Origin: Candidatus Blastococcus massiliensis AP3
GTDB lineage: Bacteria > Actinomycetota > Actinomycetes > Mycobacteriales > Geodermatophilaceae
Assembly (NCBI RefSeq): GCF_000582785.1
Contig: NZ_HG931175.1
Coordinates: 744,066-808,065 of the forward strand
DNA: 64,000 nucleotides
Reading direction: 5' to 3'
The notes under the pieces are model-generated. The model searched no databases. It worked only from the letters and a program-made list of their open reading frames with translations, and was not told where the DNA came from. Position 1 is the first letter of the stretch. Each line of letters starts with the position of its first letter. Both the position numbers and the translations under genes were made by a program. Of this stretch, positions 40,795-49,278 are shown in pieces.

Positions 40795-42981
40795 TCAGGT
40801 CCGGGCGACCGCCAGCAGGGTGACGTCGTCGGAATCGGGCGGGGTGAGCGCGGTGAGAACCGCGTCGAGCAGCGCCTCGGCGTCGGCCGGCCCGGCGCCG
40901 ACCGTCTCGCGCAGCGCGTCCAGGCCCTCCCCCAGCCCGCCGCGCACCCGCTCGACCAGGCCGTCGCTGAACAGCAGCAGCCGGTCCTCACCGCCCAGGG
41001 TCAGCCGCGTCTCGTCGTAGGAGGGCGTGTCGAGCACGCCCAGCGCGGGACCGCGACCGCCCAGGACGTACTCGGCTCCGCCGGCGTGCGCGTGCAGCAC
41101 GGGCAGGTGCCCGGCGCTGGCGACGACGACGTCGCCGGTGTCCGGGTCGAGCTCCGCGACGACGACGGTGGCCATCTCCCCCGGCAGCAGCGCGCCGGTG
41201 ACCTCGTTGAGCATCTCCAGCGCCGCAGCCGGGCCCGCGGCACGCAGCAGGTGCGCCCGCAGCGCGTGCCGCAACTGCGCGGTGACCGACGCCGCCGCCA
41301 GGCCGTGTCCGGCGACGTCGCCGAGCACGACGGCCAGCTTCCCGCCGGGCAGCGGCACCAGGTCGTACCAGTCACCGCCGACGACGTCCTCGGCGCTGGG
41401 CAGGTACCGGGCGGCCAGCGCCACACCGGGCACCTTGGGCAGCTCCTCCAGCAGCAGCGTGCGCTGGAGCGCGCCGGCCAGCCGGTTGTCCTCCTCGGAC
41501 CGGTTGAACGTGGCCGCGGCGAGGTGGCCGGCCAGCGAGCGGGCGGCGGCGATCTCGTGCGCCCGCCAGGGGCTGGACGTACCGCGCACCGTCTCGCTCC
41601 AGGCGGCGAACGACCGGCGGGGGCTCAGCCGCGGGCCGTCGTGGGTCTGCGCGACCTTGGACGAGTACGGGTTGCCGCCCCAGGTGACCTCCCGCAGCGT
41701 CTCGGGCCGGAACCAGGCGAGGAAGTCCTCGCCGCCGACCGGGACGGCGAGCACGCCGCTCGCGGTCTCGAGGAGGTCGGCCGCACCCGGCACCACCCGG
41801 CCGGCGGAGTCGGTGGCGGTCACGTCGGCGGCCAGCAGCGCGTCGACGAGCTCGGTCACGCGTGCGGCGGGCGGCGTCGTCCCGAGGAGCCGGAGCTGCC
41901 CGCCCAGCCGCAGCGCGGCCCCGGACGCGGGCACGAGGTCCAGGACGGTCACCTCCTGCTCGGTGAGCGCCGTGCCGAGGGCCCGGGGCGTCCGGCCGAC
42001 GGCGGCGGCCAGCTCGGCGACGCGCTCGGCGACGTCGACGACGCCCTCCTGCTCGTCGGCGGCCCCGGTGGTGCGCAGCAGCAGCGACGCCGTGCGGCCG
42101 AGAAACTCCGCGGCGGTGCGGTCGGCGTAGGAGGGGCGGTGCGGCCCGGCGTAGTGGTGGCAGGAGATGAGACCCCACAACCGGCCACGGTCGATCAGCG
42201 AGACCGACATCGAGGAGACGACGCCCATGTTCGCGAGGTACTCGAGGTGCACCGGCGAGACGCTGCGCAGCATGGCGCCGGACAGGTCGAGCGGGCGGCC
42301 GGCGAGCGGGTTGACGGCCGGCTCCAGCGGCACCCGCCGGTAGCCGGCGTCGGGGATCAGGCGCATCCAGTTGGTGGTGTACAGCGCGCGGGCCTGGGCG
42401 GGGATGTCGCTGGCCGGGTAGCGCAGGCCGAGGAACGGCTCGAGGTCCTCGCGGCGGTCCTCGGCGATCACCTCGCCGTTCCACTCGGCGTCGAAGCGGT
42501 AGACCATCACGCGGTCGAAGCCGGTCAGGCCGCGGACGTCGCGGGCCAGGGTGGCACCGAGCTCCTCCAGCGTCGTGGAGGCCGACAACCGCTGGAGCAC
42601 CGACGGAAGCCGCCGGTGCCAGGCGACACCGGCCTGCCCGGCTCCGGCGACCGGCTCCCACTCGGTGAGCAGCAGCCCGTCGGCGCGGTGCAGGACGACG
42701 TCGACCTCGGTGCCGGCGACGGTCATCCGGAGCGGGCTGACCTCGGCCAGGTCGCCGTCGAGCCCCTGGCGCAGCCGGGCGAGTGCGTCGTCGTCCAGGA
42801 CGTCGGCGAGGGTGCCCACCGGGCGACCGAACAGGTCCGCGGCGTTGGCGGAGGCGACGACGACGTCGAGCCCGGGCTCGGTCACCGCGAGCAGCACGCC
42901 GTGCGGCTGGACGGCGCCGGGGACGGCGATCGGCTCGTCGGCGCAGCGCTGCAGGGCCTCGTCGTCCACCGGGCTGGTCAC
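40795..42981 (-). CDS. bacteriophytochrome with PP2C (SpoIIE/RsbU-type) phosphatase output
   Basis: This 728-residue GTG-start protein has the phytochrome sensory core: PAS (~1-110) with Cys13 in QRCADEPIAVPGAVQPHG, the biliverdin-attachment position of bacteriophytochromes; GAF (~125-300) with RYPASDIPAQARALY (189-201) and CHHY (Cys274, His275, His276); and PHY (~310-490) with RPETLREVTWGGNP. Instead of a histidine kinase it ends in a PP2C domain (~500-728) with EDVVGGDWYDLVPL and VVLGDVAGHGLAAAS, whose Asp residues bind Mn2+. It should dephosphorylate the STAS antagonist encoded 10 bp upstream in response to red/far-red light. Confidence 0.9.
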   Translation of the reverse strand: MTSPVDDEALQRCADEPIAVPGAVQPHGVLLAVTEPGLDVVVASANAADLFGRPVGTLADVLDDDALARLRQGLDGDLAEVSPLRMTVAGTEVDVVLHRADGLLLTEWEPVAGAGQAGVAWHRRLPSVLQRLSASTTLEELGATLARDVRGLTGFDRVMVYRFDAEWNGEVIAEDRREDLEPFLGLRYPASDIPAQARALYTTNWMRLIPDAGYRRVPLEPAVNPLAGRPLDLSGAMLRSVSPVHLEYLANMGVVSSMSVSLIDRGRLWGLISCHHYAGPHRPSYADRTAAEFLGRTASLLLRTTGAADEQEGVVDVAERVAELAAAVGRTPRALGTALTEQEVTVLDLVPASGAALRLGGQLRLLGTTPPAARVTELVDALLAADVTATDSAGRVVPGAADLLETASGVLAVPVGGEDFLAWFRPETLREVTWGGNPYSSKVAQTHDGPRLSPRRSFAAWSETVRGTSSPWRAHEIAAARSLAGHLAAATFNRSEEDNRLAGALQRTLLLEELPKVPGVALAARYLPSAEDVVGGDWYDLVPLPGGKLAVVLGDVAGHGLAAASVTAQLRHALRAHLLRAAGPAAALEMLNEVTGALLPGEMATVVVAELDPDTGDVVVASAGHLPVLHAHAGGAEYVLGGRGPALGVLDTPSYDETRLTLGGEDRLLLFSDGLVERVRGGLGEGLDALRETVGAGPADAEALLDAVLTALTPPDSDDVTLLAVART

Positions 42982-42991
42982 CGCGGGGAGA

Positions 42992-43399
42992 TTACGTGCC
43001 GGAGTCGCCCCGGACGATCCCGGCCGGGATCTCGGCGACCGAGTTCACCAGCGGCACGTAGGCGCCGAGGTCGAGCAGGTCGACGGTCAGCCGCACCGGC
43101 TTGTTGGTGCGCGGGCAGAGCACGTAGAGCGACACCCCGGCGGCGGCCGCCTTGCGGGAGACCGTGAGCAGCGTGCGCGCGCCCGAGGAATCGAGGAAGG
43201 TGGTGGGCGTCAGATCGACCACCAGCTCGCTGCCGGGGTTGCTCAGCTCCTTGTCGGCGGCCTCGTCGAGCCGCGCCGCGGTCGACAGGTCCAGCTCACC
43301 CCGTACGGTGAGGGCGGGACGGCCGGCCACGGTCTGCCGTTCCACGTCGAACAACGCTGCACCGCCTCTCACCTCGTCGTTCCGTCGAGCGTAGGACAT
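42992..43399 (-). CDS. STAS-domain anti-sigma factor antagonist (RsbV-like)
   Basis: The ATG at 43399 gives 135 residues. ALTVRGELDLSTAARLDEAA and VVDLTPTTFLDSSGARTLL are the STAS pattern, with the phospho-acceptor Ser in DSSG. Dephosphorylated antagonist binds the RsbW-like kinase and frees a sigma factor. It is in one operon with the phytochrome-phosphatase gene (10-bp gap) and divergent from the kinase gene (24 bp between starts), so the three genes form one partner-switching unit. Confidence 0.9.
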   Translation of the reverse strand: MSYARRNDEVRGGAALFDVERQTVAGRPALTVRGELDLSTAARLDEAADKELSNPGSELVVDLTPTTFLDSSGARTLLTVSRKAAAAGVSLYVLCPRTNKPVRLTVDLLDLGAYVPLVNSVAEIPAGIVRGDSGT

Positions 43400-43423
43400 C
43401 GGTGCCGAGGAGGGTGAGCTGCC

Positions 43424-43849
43424 TTGGACATCTCGTTCAGCGTCCGTCTCCCGAGGGATGCCCGCAGCCTGCCCCTGATGCGGGGCCTGGTCCGCCAGGC
43501 CCTGGAGCACCTGGACGTCGCGGACCAGACGATCCAGGAGATCGTGCTGGCCCTCACCGAGGCGTGCGCGAACGTCGTCCAGCACGCCGGCCGGCACGAG
43601 GAGTACCAGGTCGACGTCGCCATCACCGACGACACCTGCCACATCAGCGTGCTCGACGACGGCCACGGCTTCGACCTCGAGCAGGCGACGGTGCCCGAGG
43701 GCTCCCCGCTGGAGGCAGGCCGCGGGCTGGTGCTGATGAAGGCGCTGGTGGACGACCTGCAGTTCGTGCGCGCGGAGGACGGCCGGCACCGCGTGGAGCT
43801 CGCGAAGCGGCTCCGCACCGAGCCCACGCTGCGCCTGCTGCCGAACTGA
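43424..43849 (+). CDS. RsbW/SpoIIAB-like anti-sigma kinase (HATPase)
   Basis: A TTG at 43424, with GAGGAGGG about 10 bases upstream, starts MDISFSVRLPRDARSLPLM. The 141-residue protein has the GHKL N-box LALTEACANVVQHAG, G1 box VLDDGHGFDLEQ and G2 GRGLVLMKALVDDL. This single-domain architecture is that of RsbW/SpoIIAB serine kinases that bind and inhibit a sigma factor and phosphorylate the antagonist. No sigma-B-like gene lies in the window, so its target is elsewhere. Confidence 0.9.
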   Translation: MDISFSVRLPRDARSLPLMRGLVRQALEHLDVADQTIQEIVLALTEACANVVQHAGRHEEYQVDVAITDDTCHISVLDDGHGFDLEQATVPEGSPLEAGRGLVLMKALVDDLQFVRAEDGRHRVELAKRLRTEPTLRLLPN

Positions 43850-43895
43850 CCGGCCTGCCCGCGGGCCCGCCGTCCGGGTGGACGACGATGGCGGC

Positions 43896-45164
43896 GTGAG
43901 CGCGCCGACCGACAGCCCCGATGCCTTCACCGCCGACGTGCGCGAGGCCGTCCGTCTGCTCGAGGGCGTGGCCGAGCGGACGCCGCTGCAGCGCAACGCG
44001 CGGTTGTCCGGGCTGACCGGCGCGGACGTGTGGCTCAAGCGCGAGGACCTGCAGGTCGGCCGCTCCTACAAGATCCGCGGGGCGTACACCGTCATCTCCC
44101 GGCTCCCGCCGGCCGACCGCGCCGCCGGGGTGGTGTGCGCGAGCGCCGGCAACCACGGGCAGGGCCTGGCCTACGCCTGCCGGGCGCTGCAGGTGCGCGG
44201 CCGGGTGTTCGTGCCGGGGACGACGCCGCGGCAGAAGCGCGAGCGGATCGCGGCCCTGGGCGGCGACATGGTCGAGCTGGTCATCACCGGTGACTCCTAC
44301 GACGAGGCGGCGGCCGCGGCGGCGGTGTTCTCGGCGACGTCCGGTGCGACCCTGGTGCCGGCGTTCGACTCGCTGTCGACGGTGACCGGGCAGGCGACCG
44401 TGGCGGTGGAGATCCTCGAGCAGCTGCCGTCGCCGCCGGACGTCGTCGTCCTGCCCGTGGGCGGTGGCGGGCTGATGGCCGGCGCGGGCAACTACCTGCG
44501 GCTGCACTCCCCCGCGACCCGGCTGGTCGGGGTCGAGCCGGCGGGCGCGGCGAACATGGCCGCCGCGCTGGCCGCGGGCGAGCCGGTGGACCTGCCGGAG
44601 ATGGACACGTTCGTCGACGGCGCCGCCGTGCGCCGGGCGGGCGCGGTGACCTTCCCCCTGGTGCGCGACTCCGGCGCGGAGCTGCTGGCCGTGCCCGAGG
44701 GGCAGATCTGCACCGAGATGCTGGAGCTGTACCAGGCCGACGGGGTGATCGCGGAACCCGCGGGGGCGCTGGCGCTGGCCGCGCTGAGCGGCGGGATCGT
44801 GACGGTGGAGCCCGGGCAGACGGTGGTCTGCGTGCTCTCCGGCGGGAACAACGACGTCAGCCGGTACGCCGAGGTGATCGAGCGCTCGCTCGTCCACCGC
44901 GGGCTCAAGCACTACTTCCTGGTCGAGTTCCCGCAGGAGCCCGGCGCGCTGCGGCGGTTCCTCGACGAGGTGCTGGGGCCCGACGACGACATCGTGCTGT
45001 TCGAGTACGTGAAGCGGGACAACCGGGAGACCGGCGCGGCGCTGACCGGGATCGAGCTGGGGCACGCGGACGGTCTGCCCGGGCTGCTCGCCCGCATCGA
45101 GGCGAGCCCGCTGCGCATCTCGCACGTCGAGCCCGGCAGCACCGCCTACCGCTTCCTGGTCTGA
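43896..45164 (+). CDS. ilvA: threonine ammonia-lyase (threonine dehydratase)
   Basis: I chose the GTG at 43896; a GTG 18 bases upstream is also possible. The 422-residue enzyme has the PLP lysine in SYKIRGAYTVISRL, the SAGNHGQGLAYACR loop and the glycine loop VLPVGGGGLMAG. The C-terminal ~80 residues (HYFLVEFPQEPGALRRFLDE) form one ACT-like domain, as in the shorter IlvA type of Actinobacteria. It deaminates threonine to 2-oxobutyrate, the first step of isoleucine synthesis, with likely allosteric control by isoleucine. It is convergent with the next gene, one base apart. Confidence 0.93.
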   Translation: MSAPTDSPDAFTADVREAVRLLEGVAERTPLQRNARLSGLTGADVWLKREDLQVGRSYKIRGAYTVISRLPPADRAAGVVCASAGNHGQGLAYACRALQVRGRVFVPGTTPRQKRERIAALGGDMVELVITGDSYDEAAAAAAVFSATSGATLVPAFDSLSTVTGQATVAVEILEQLPSPPDVVVLPVGGGGLMAGAGNYLRLHSPATRLVGVEPAGAANMAAALAAGEPVDLPEMDTFVDGAAVRRAGAVTFPLVRDSGAELLAVPEGQICTEMLELYQADGVIAEPAGALALAALSGGIVTVEPGQTVVCVLSGGNNDVSRYAEVIERSLVHRGLKHYFLVEFPQEPGALRRFLDEVLGPDDDIVLFEYVKRDNRETGAALTGIELGHADGLPGLLARIEASPLRISHVEPGSTAYRFLV

Positions 45165-45165
45165 C

Positions 45166-46119
45166 CTACGGCTGCAGCACCCGCACCGGCGCCCCGGCCA
45201 CCCACGCGGCGACGTCCTCCACGACCTCGCGGTAGAAGACCTCGAAGGTGCCGCGGGTGACGTAGCCCAGGTGCGGGGTGAGGACCGTGCGCGGCGCCGA
45301 GCGCAGCGGGTGGTCGCGGGGCAGCGGCTCGGTGTCGTGGACGTCGAGCCCGGCGCCGGCGATGCGGCCCTCGTGCAGCGCGTCGAGCAGGGCCTGCTCC
45401 TGCACGATCGGGCCGCGGCTGGTGTTGACCAGCACAGCGGTCGGCTTCATGCGACCCAGGTCGTCGGCGCCGACGAGTCCGCGGGTCCGGCGCGACAGCA
45501 GCAGGTGGACGGTGACGACGTCGGACGTCGCGAAGAGCTCGTCGCGCTCCACGCGGCGGACCCCGACCTCGGCGGCGCGCTCGTCGGTGAGGTTCTGGCT
45601 CCACGCGACGACGTCCATGCCGAACGCCTGCCCGATGGTGGCCACCCGGCTGCCCAGCCGGCCGAGCCCGACGACGCCGAGCCGCGCGCCGGCCAGGTCG
45701 CCGCCGAGGGTCTGCTGCCAGCCGCCGGCCCGCATCGAGGCGTCCTCGCGCGGGATGTGCCGGAGGGTGGCCAGGATCAGCCCCCAGGTGAGCTCGACGG
45801 TGGCCTCCGCACTCGCCCCGGTGCCGCAGACGGTGATGCCGAGCTCGTGCGCCGCCGCGACGTCGAGAGCCGCGTTGCGCATGCCGGTGGTGACCAGCAG
45901 CCGGAGGTTCGGCAGCCGCTCGAGCAGGCCGCGGCGGAACTCGGTGCGCTCCCGCATGGCGACGACGACGTCGAAGGGCTCGAGCCGGGCGGCGAGCGCG
46001 TCCTCGCCGGCGACGGAGTCGTGGAACTCGACCACCTGCACCGGCCCGGGCACCGTCGACCAGTCGCAGAACTGCGCGGCCACGGACTGGTAGTCGTCGA
46101 GGACGGCGATGCGGTGCAT
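45166..46119 (-). CDS. D-2-hydroxyacid dehydrogenase family protein
   Basis: This 317-residue protein has the two-domain pattern of the family: RIAVLDDYQSVA at the N-terminus, LGVVGLGRLGSRVATIGQAF for NAD binding, VNTSRGPIVQEQALLDAL with the catalytic Arg, a DVHDTEPLPRDHPL Glu segment and TPHLGYVTRGT with the catalytic His. It reduces or oxidises a 2-hydroxy acid with NAD(P). It is not close to phosphoglycerate dehydrogenase in length or ACT content, so the substrate is open. Confidence 0.88.
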   Translation of the reverse strand: MHRIAVLDDYQSVAAQFCDWSTVPGPVQVVEFHDSVAGEDALAARLEPFDVVVAMRERTEFRRGLLERLPNLRLLVTTGMRNAALDVAAAHELGITVCGTGASAEATVELTWGLILATLRHIPREDASMRAGGWQQTLGGDLAGARLGVVGLGRLGSRVATIGQAFGMDVVAWSQNLTDERAAEVGVRRVERDELFATSDVVTVHLLLSRRTRGLVGADDLGRMKPTAVLVNTSRGPIVQEQALLDALHEGRIAGAGLDVHDTEPLPRDHPLRSAPRTVLTPHLGYVTRGTFEVFYREVVEDVAAWVAGAPVRVLQP

Positions 46120-46131
46120 GGCGTCGGTCTA

Positions 46132-47184
46132 CTACAGCCCGGGCACGCAGCGTCCCCGGCCCAGCGCGGAGAGGCCGGTCAGGTCGCCGTCGGCGAGGTC
46201 GAGGACGTCGTCCGTCACCGGATGCATGAGCTGGGTCGGGTCGTCCACGTGGTCCAGTCCCACGAGGTGCGCCAGTTCGTGGATGACGACCGCGCGAGCG
46301 ATGGCCTCCCCTCCACGGGATCCGAGGACGAGGTCGAACGTCGCCGCGTCCAGCGACACCCCACCCGTGACGTACACGTGCGGGCCCAGGCCGGCCGCCA
46401 CCCACTGGCTGCCGGCCTCGGCGATCATGTCGGTGAGGAAATCGGGGTTCTCCTCGGTCGTCTCCCAGGCGATCACCACCGGCGCCCAGCGGTCTCCGTA
46501 GACGTCGGGCTGGTAGGGCTCCCGGCCGTCCACGGGTCGCTCGGCCGTGGCGCCCTCGTAGACGAACTGCAGGCCCGTCACCTCGGAGATGCGCCGGACC
46601 GCCGACTCGATGACGGCCTGGCCTCCGGCGGGGGCGTTGTCCGGCCGGACGACGTAGCGGATCGGGCGGCAGGGGTCGTAGGCGACCGGTTCGTCGCCCC
46701 ATCCCTGGAACTCCAGGAAGGCGTGCGGGCCCCCGCCGGCGGGCGGGTCCTGCGGAACGCCGAGAGGCGTGTCCGAGACGTCCTCCGGGGGCGTGGGGAA
46801 CCCGGGGATCCGCGCCGGCAGGAGCGATCCGGCGTCCTCGTCCTCATCGGTGTCGGTCTCGGGGGCGGCGACGACCGGCTCGGTCGGGTCGGCGGTGCCG
46901 CCGTAGCCCAGCCGGTCGACGAGCGTGGCGCCGCCCAGGCAGAGCACGACGACCAGGACGACGGACAGCGTCCAGCGCCAACTGGGAGGACGACGTGCGG
47001 GAGCCGCGGGGGGCCAGGACGGCGGCGGCGGCCAGGAGCGCCACTCGGTCGGCGCCGGCTGCGGTCGCGCCGCGGCGAGCTGCGCCTCCTCCAGTCGCGC
47101 CGCCTCGTCGACCACCCACTGCGGAACGTGTCCGCTCCCGGGCGGACGCGGCCCGTCCCCCGTGCCCGGAGACTGCTGGTCCAC
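46132..47184 (-). CDS. membrane-anchored matrixin-like metalloprotease, tandem copy 1
   Basis: The GTG at 47184 has GAGAGGGG upstream. The 350-residue protein has a ~75-residue cytoplasmic N-terminus (VPQWVVDEAARLEEAQ), one membrane helix (WTLSVVLVVVLCLGGATLV), a Pro/acidic linker and a C-terminal metalloprotease domain. VIHELAHLVGLDHVDDPTQLM contains H-E-x-x-H-x-x-G-x-x-H and a downstream Met, the matrixin/metzincin zinc site. YDPCRPIRYVVRPDNAP and VVIAWETTEENPDFL are shared with the neighbour. The substrates are unknown. The promoter at 47207-47235 is near identical to that of its paralogue. Confidence 0.85.
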   Translation of the reverse strand: MDQQSPGTGDGPRPPGSGHVPQWVVDEAARLEEAQLAAARPQPAPTEWRSWPPPPSWPPAAPARRPPSWRWTLSVVLVVVLCLGGATLVDRLGYGGTADPTEPVVAAPETDTDEDEDAGSLLPARIPGFPTPPEDVSDTPLGVPQDPPAGGGPHAFLEFQGWGDEPVAYDPCRPIRYVVRPDNAPAGGQAVIESAVRRISEVTGLQFVYEGATAERPVDGREPYQPDVYGDRWAPVVIAWETTEENPDFLTDMIAEAGSQWVAAGLGPHVYVTGGVSLDAATFDLVLGSRGGEAIARAVVIHELAHLVGLDHVDDPTQLMHPVTDDVLDLADGDLTGLSALGRGRCVPGL

Positions 47185-47206
47185 GGCACCCCTCTCGTCA
47201 CCCAGG

Positions 47207-47235
47207 GGTCTACGGCCCGTGGCCCGCTCGCTCAA
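47207..47235 (-). promoter_or_regulatory. promoter of matrixin-like gene 1
   Basis: On the minus strand TTGAGC (47235-47230), a 17-base spacer and TAGACC (47212-47207) lie 23 bases before the start. The same boxes and spacing recur before the paralogue at 48272-48300, and an upstream block ACTCCATCGGGTC is shared too. Confidence 0.6.
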
Positions 47236-47301
47236 GAGGCGCCGGTGCGGTCCACTCCATCGGGTCGCGGGGCGCGACACCACAGGACACGCGGGAGCGA
47301 G

Positions 47302-48249
47302 TCAGAGCGCGGGCTCGCAGGCCCCGGCGCCGAGCGCCGCGAGGCCGGTCAGGTCGCCGGGCGCGAAGTCGAGGACGTCGCTCGCCGTCGGGTACATGAG
47401 CTGCGCCGGGTCGGCCACGTGGTCCAGGCCGACCAGGTGGGCGAGCTCGTGCAGGACGATGGCGCGCGCGAGCGCCTCGCCGCCGGGGGCCGCGAGGATC
47501 CGGTCGAACTCGGCCTCGTCCAGCGAGACCGCACCCGTCACCAGCACCCCGGGCCCGCCGGCGATCGACATCCACTGGCTGCCTGCCTCGCCCGCCACCG
47601 CCGTGAGGAACGTCGGGTTCTCCTCGGTGGTCTCCCAGGCGATCACCACCGGCGCCCAGCGGTCGCCGTAGCGGTCGGGCTGGTACGGCTCGCGGTCGCG
47701 GGTCGGCCGCTCGTCGGTGGGCCCGTCGTGGACGAACTGCAGGCCGGTCACCTCCGAGATCCGCTCGACGGCATCCTGGAGGACGGCCTCGCCGCCGACG
47801 GGGGCGTGGTCGGGCCGCACGACGTAGTGGATCGGCCGGCAGGGGTCGTAGGCGACGGGGTCCTCGCCGCCCGGCTGTCGCGCGGCGAAGGCGTGGGTGC
47901 CACCGCCGGCCGGAGCGGGCAGCGGCGCGCCCAGCGGCTCGTCCTCGGAGTCGTGACCGGGCGTGGGGAAGCCGGGGGCGGCCTCGGCGACGCCGGAGAT
48001 GCCACCGGGGATCCGCAGGCCGAGCACCTCGGTGGCCACGAGCCCCAGGCCGAGGACGAGGGCGACGACGAGGACCGCACGCAGGGCGGAGCCGCGGCGT
48101 CCCGCCGCCGTGGGGGCCGGCGGTGACCAGGTGCGCCACTCGCTGGGCGGTGTCTCCCGGCGGGCCGCCTCGTCGAGGACCCACTGCGGGATGCGGCCGG
48201 TCGGGGACGTGCGGAGCCCGGGGCCCGACTGCGATGTCTGCTCGTCCAC
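47302..48249 (-). CDS. membrane-anchored matrixin-like metalloprotease, tandem copy 2
   Basis: The GTG at 48249 gives 315 residues with the same order as copy 1: IPQWVLDEAARRETPPSEWR, one membrane helix (LRAVLVVALVLGLGLVATEV), linker, and a catalytic domain with VLHELAHLVGLDHVADPAQLM carrying the zinc site and the Met-turn-like residue. The two proteins are roughly 55-60% identical in the catalytic domain by eye and differ strongly in the linker, so the duplication is not recent. Each has its own promoter. The two may cut different targets or form a pair. Confidence 0.85.
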   Translation of the reverse strand: MDEQTSQSGPGLRTSPTGRIPQWVLDEAARRETPPSEWRTWSPPAPTAAGRRGSALRAVLVVALVLGLGLVATEVLGLRIPGGISGVAEAAPGFPTPGHDSEDEPLGAPLPAPAGGGTHAFAARQPGGEDPVAYDPCRPIHYVVRPDHAPVGGEAVLQDAVERISEVTGLQFVHDGPTDERPTRDREPYQPDRYGDRWAPVVIAWETTEENPTFLTAVAGEAGSQWMSIAGGPGVLVTGAVSLDEAEFDRILAAPGGEALARAIVLHELAHLVGLDHVADPAQLMYPTASDVLDFAPGDLTGLAALGAGACEPAL

Positions 48250-48271
48250 GTGCCTCCCCCGGTCCCCCCAG

Positions 48272-48300
48272 GGTCTACCCGCCGCGGCCCGGGCGCTCAA
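48272..48300 (-). promoter_or_regulatory. promoter of matrixin-like gene 2
   Basis: TTGAGC (48300-48295), 17 bases, TAGACC (48277-48272) on the minus strand, 23 bases before the GTG, match the promoter of the neighbouring paralogue in both boxes and spacing. Confidence 0.6.
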
Positions 48301-48338
48301 GGCACGCGCGAAGGCGGCACTCCATCGGGTCACGACCG

Positions 48339-48377
48339 CGACGGCCCCCGACCGCGGTGTGCGATCGGGGGCCGTCG
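48339..48377 (-). terminator. terminator hairpin after the 47-residue gene
   Basis: CGACGGCCCCCGA and TCGGGGGCCGTCG pair perfectly over 13 bp with a 13-base loop, ending 17 bases downstream of the minus-strand stop at 48394. Confidence 0.75.
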
Positions 48378-48393
48378 TGGGCGTGCGGGCGGC

Positions 48394-48537
48394 TCAGCGG
48401 CGCTTGCCGCCGGCGTTCTTGTTCTGGAAGTCGGCGAGCATCTTCTTGAGCTTCGCCTGGTTCTGCGGCTTGCGCGCTTCCGAGATCACCTTCGCGGCGA
48501 CCCCGGACATCACGAGCTTCCGGATCATTCCTGCCAT
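48394..48537 (-). CDS. 47-residue basic protein, unknown function
   Basis: This frame begins MAGMIRKLVMSGVAAKVISE and ends KNAGGKRR, with GAGGAGG 7 bases before the ATG and a strong terminator after the stop, so it is a complete small gene. It has one amphipathic to hydrophobic helix and a basic tail (QAKLKKMLADFQNK), as in small proteins that associate with membranes or nucleic acid. I do not know a family name. It lies between the matrixin-like genes and the response regulator gene, all on the minus strand. Confidence 0.78.
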   Translation of the reverse strand: MAGMIRKLVMSGVAAKVISEARKPQNQAKLKKMLADFQNKNAGGKRR

Positions 48538-48642
48538 GTTCGCCTCCTCGTTGTGCGTCTGGGTCTCCGGTGCCCCGAACGCGCGTCCACCAACCGCAGC
48601 CTTCGTGCCGTCAGCCGATCGGGGACCCGGGACGCCACGATG

Positions 48643-49278
48643 CTATCCACCGAGCCCCGCGTCCCGGGCCCTCGCCACCGCCTGCGCCCGATCGGAGACG
48701 TCGAGCTTGGTGAAGATGCTCGAGACGTGGTTGCGGACCGTCTTCTCCGAGAGGAACAGCCGGCGGGCGATGTCGGCGTTGCCCCGCCCCTCGGCGGCGA
48801 GCCGCAGCACCTCCCGCTCCCGCTCGGACAGCTGCGGGAAGGGGGCCACCACCGCCCCCGGCCGGGCAGCGAAGAAGCCCATGACCCGCTCGGCGACACC
48901 GGGCCCGTAGACGGCCTGACCACCGGCGACCGAGCGGACGGCGCGCTCGATCTCCTCCTGCCCCGCGCCCTTGAGCAGGTAGCCCCAGGCGCCGGCGCGG
49001 ATCGCGGCGAGCACGGTCTCGTCGGCCTCCATCATGGTCAGCACGAGGACCCTCGTCCCCGGCGCGACCTCCTGCAACCGCCGGGTCACCTCCACCCCGG
49101 TCAGGTGCGGCATCTGCAGGTCCAGCAGCGCGACGTCGGGGCGGGTCTCGACGACGGCCTCGACGGCCGCCAGCCCGTCGGCCGCCTCCGCGACGACGTC
49201 GAGGCCGCTGTCCTGCAGCAGCAGCCGCAGCCCGGCCCGGAACGCGGGGTGGTCGTCGGCGATGAGGACGCGGATCAC
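48643..49278 (-). CDS. NarL/DevR-type response regulator
   Basis: The GTG at 49278 overlaps the kinase stop by 4 bp. The 211-residue protein has a receiver domain (RVLIADDHPAFRAG, phospho-acceptor Asp in DVALLDLQMPHLTG, VLTMMEADE, YLLKGAGQEE with the conserved Lys). Its C-terminus is a LuxR-type HTH (LSEREREVLRLAAEGRGNAD, RRLFLSEKTVRNHVSSIF). It is the partner of the upstream histidine kinase. Target genes are unknown. Confidence 0.93.
   Translation of the reverse strand: MIRVLIADDHPAFRAGLRLLLQDSGLDVVAEAADGLAAVEAVVETRPDVALLDLQMPHLTGVEVTRRLQEVAPGTRVLVLTMMEADETVLAAIRAGAWGYLLKGAGQEEIERAVRSVAGGQAVYGPGVAERVMGFFAARPGAVVAPFPQLSEREREVLRLAAEGRGNADIARRLFLSEKTVRNHVSSIFTKLDVSDRAQAVARARDAGLGG

Noticed and set aside
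44700-44720. GCAGATCTGCACCGAG in the threonine dehydratase gene, similar to the hairpin repeat arm
   Set aside because: It lacks the partner arm and encodes conserved residues; a chance match.
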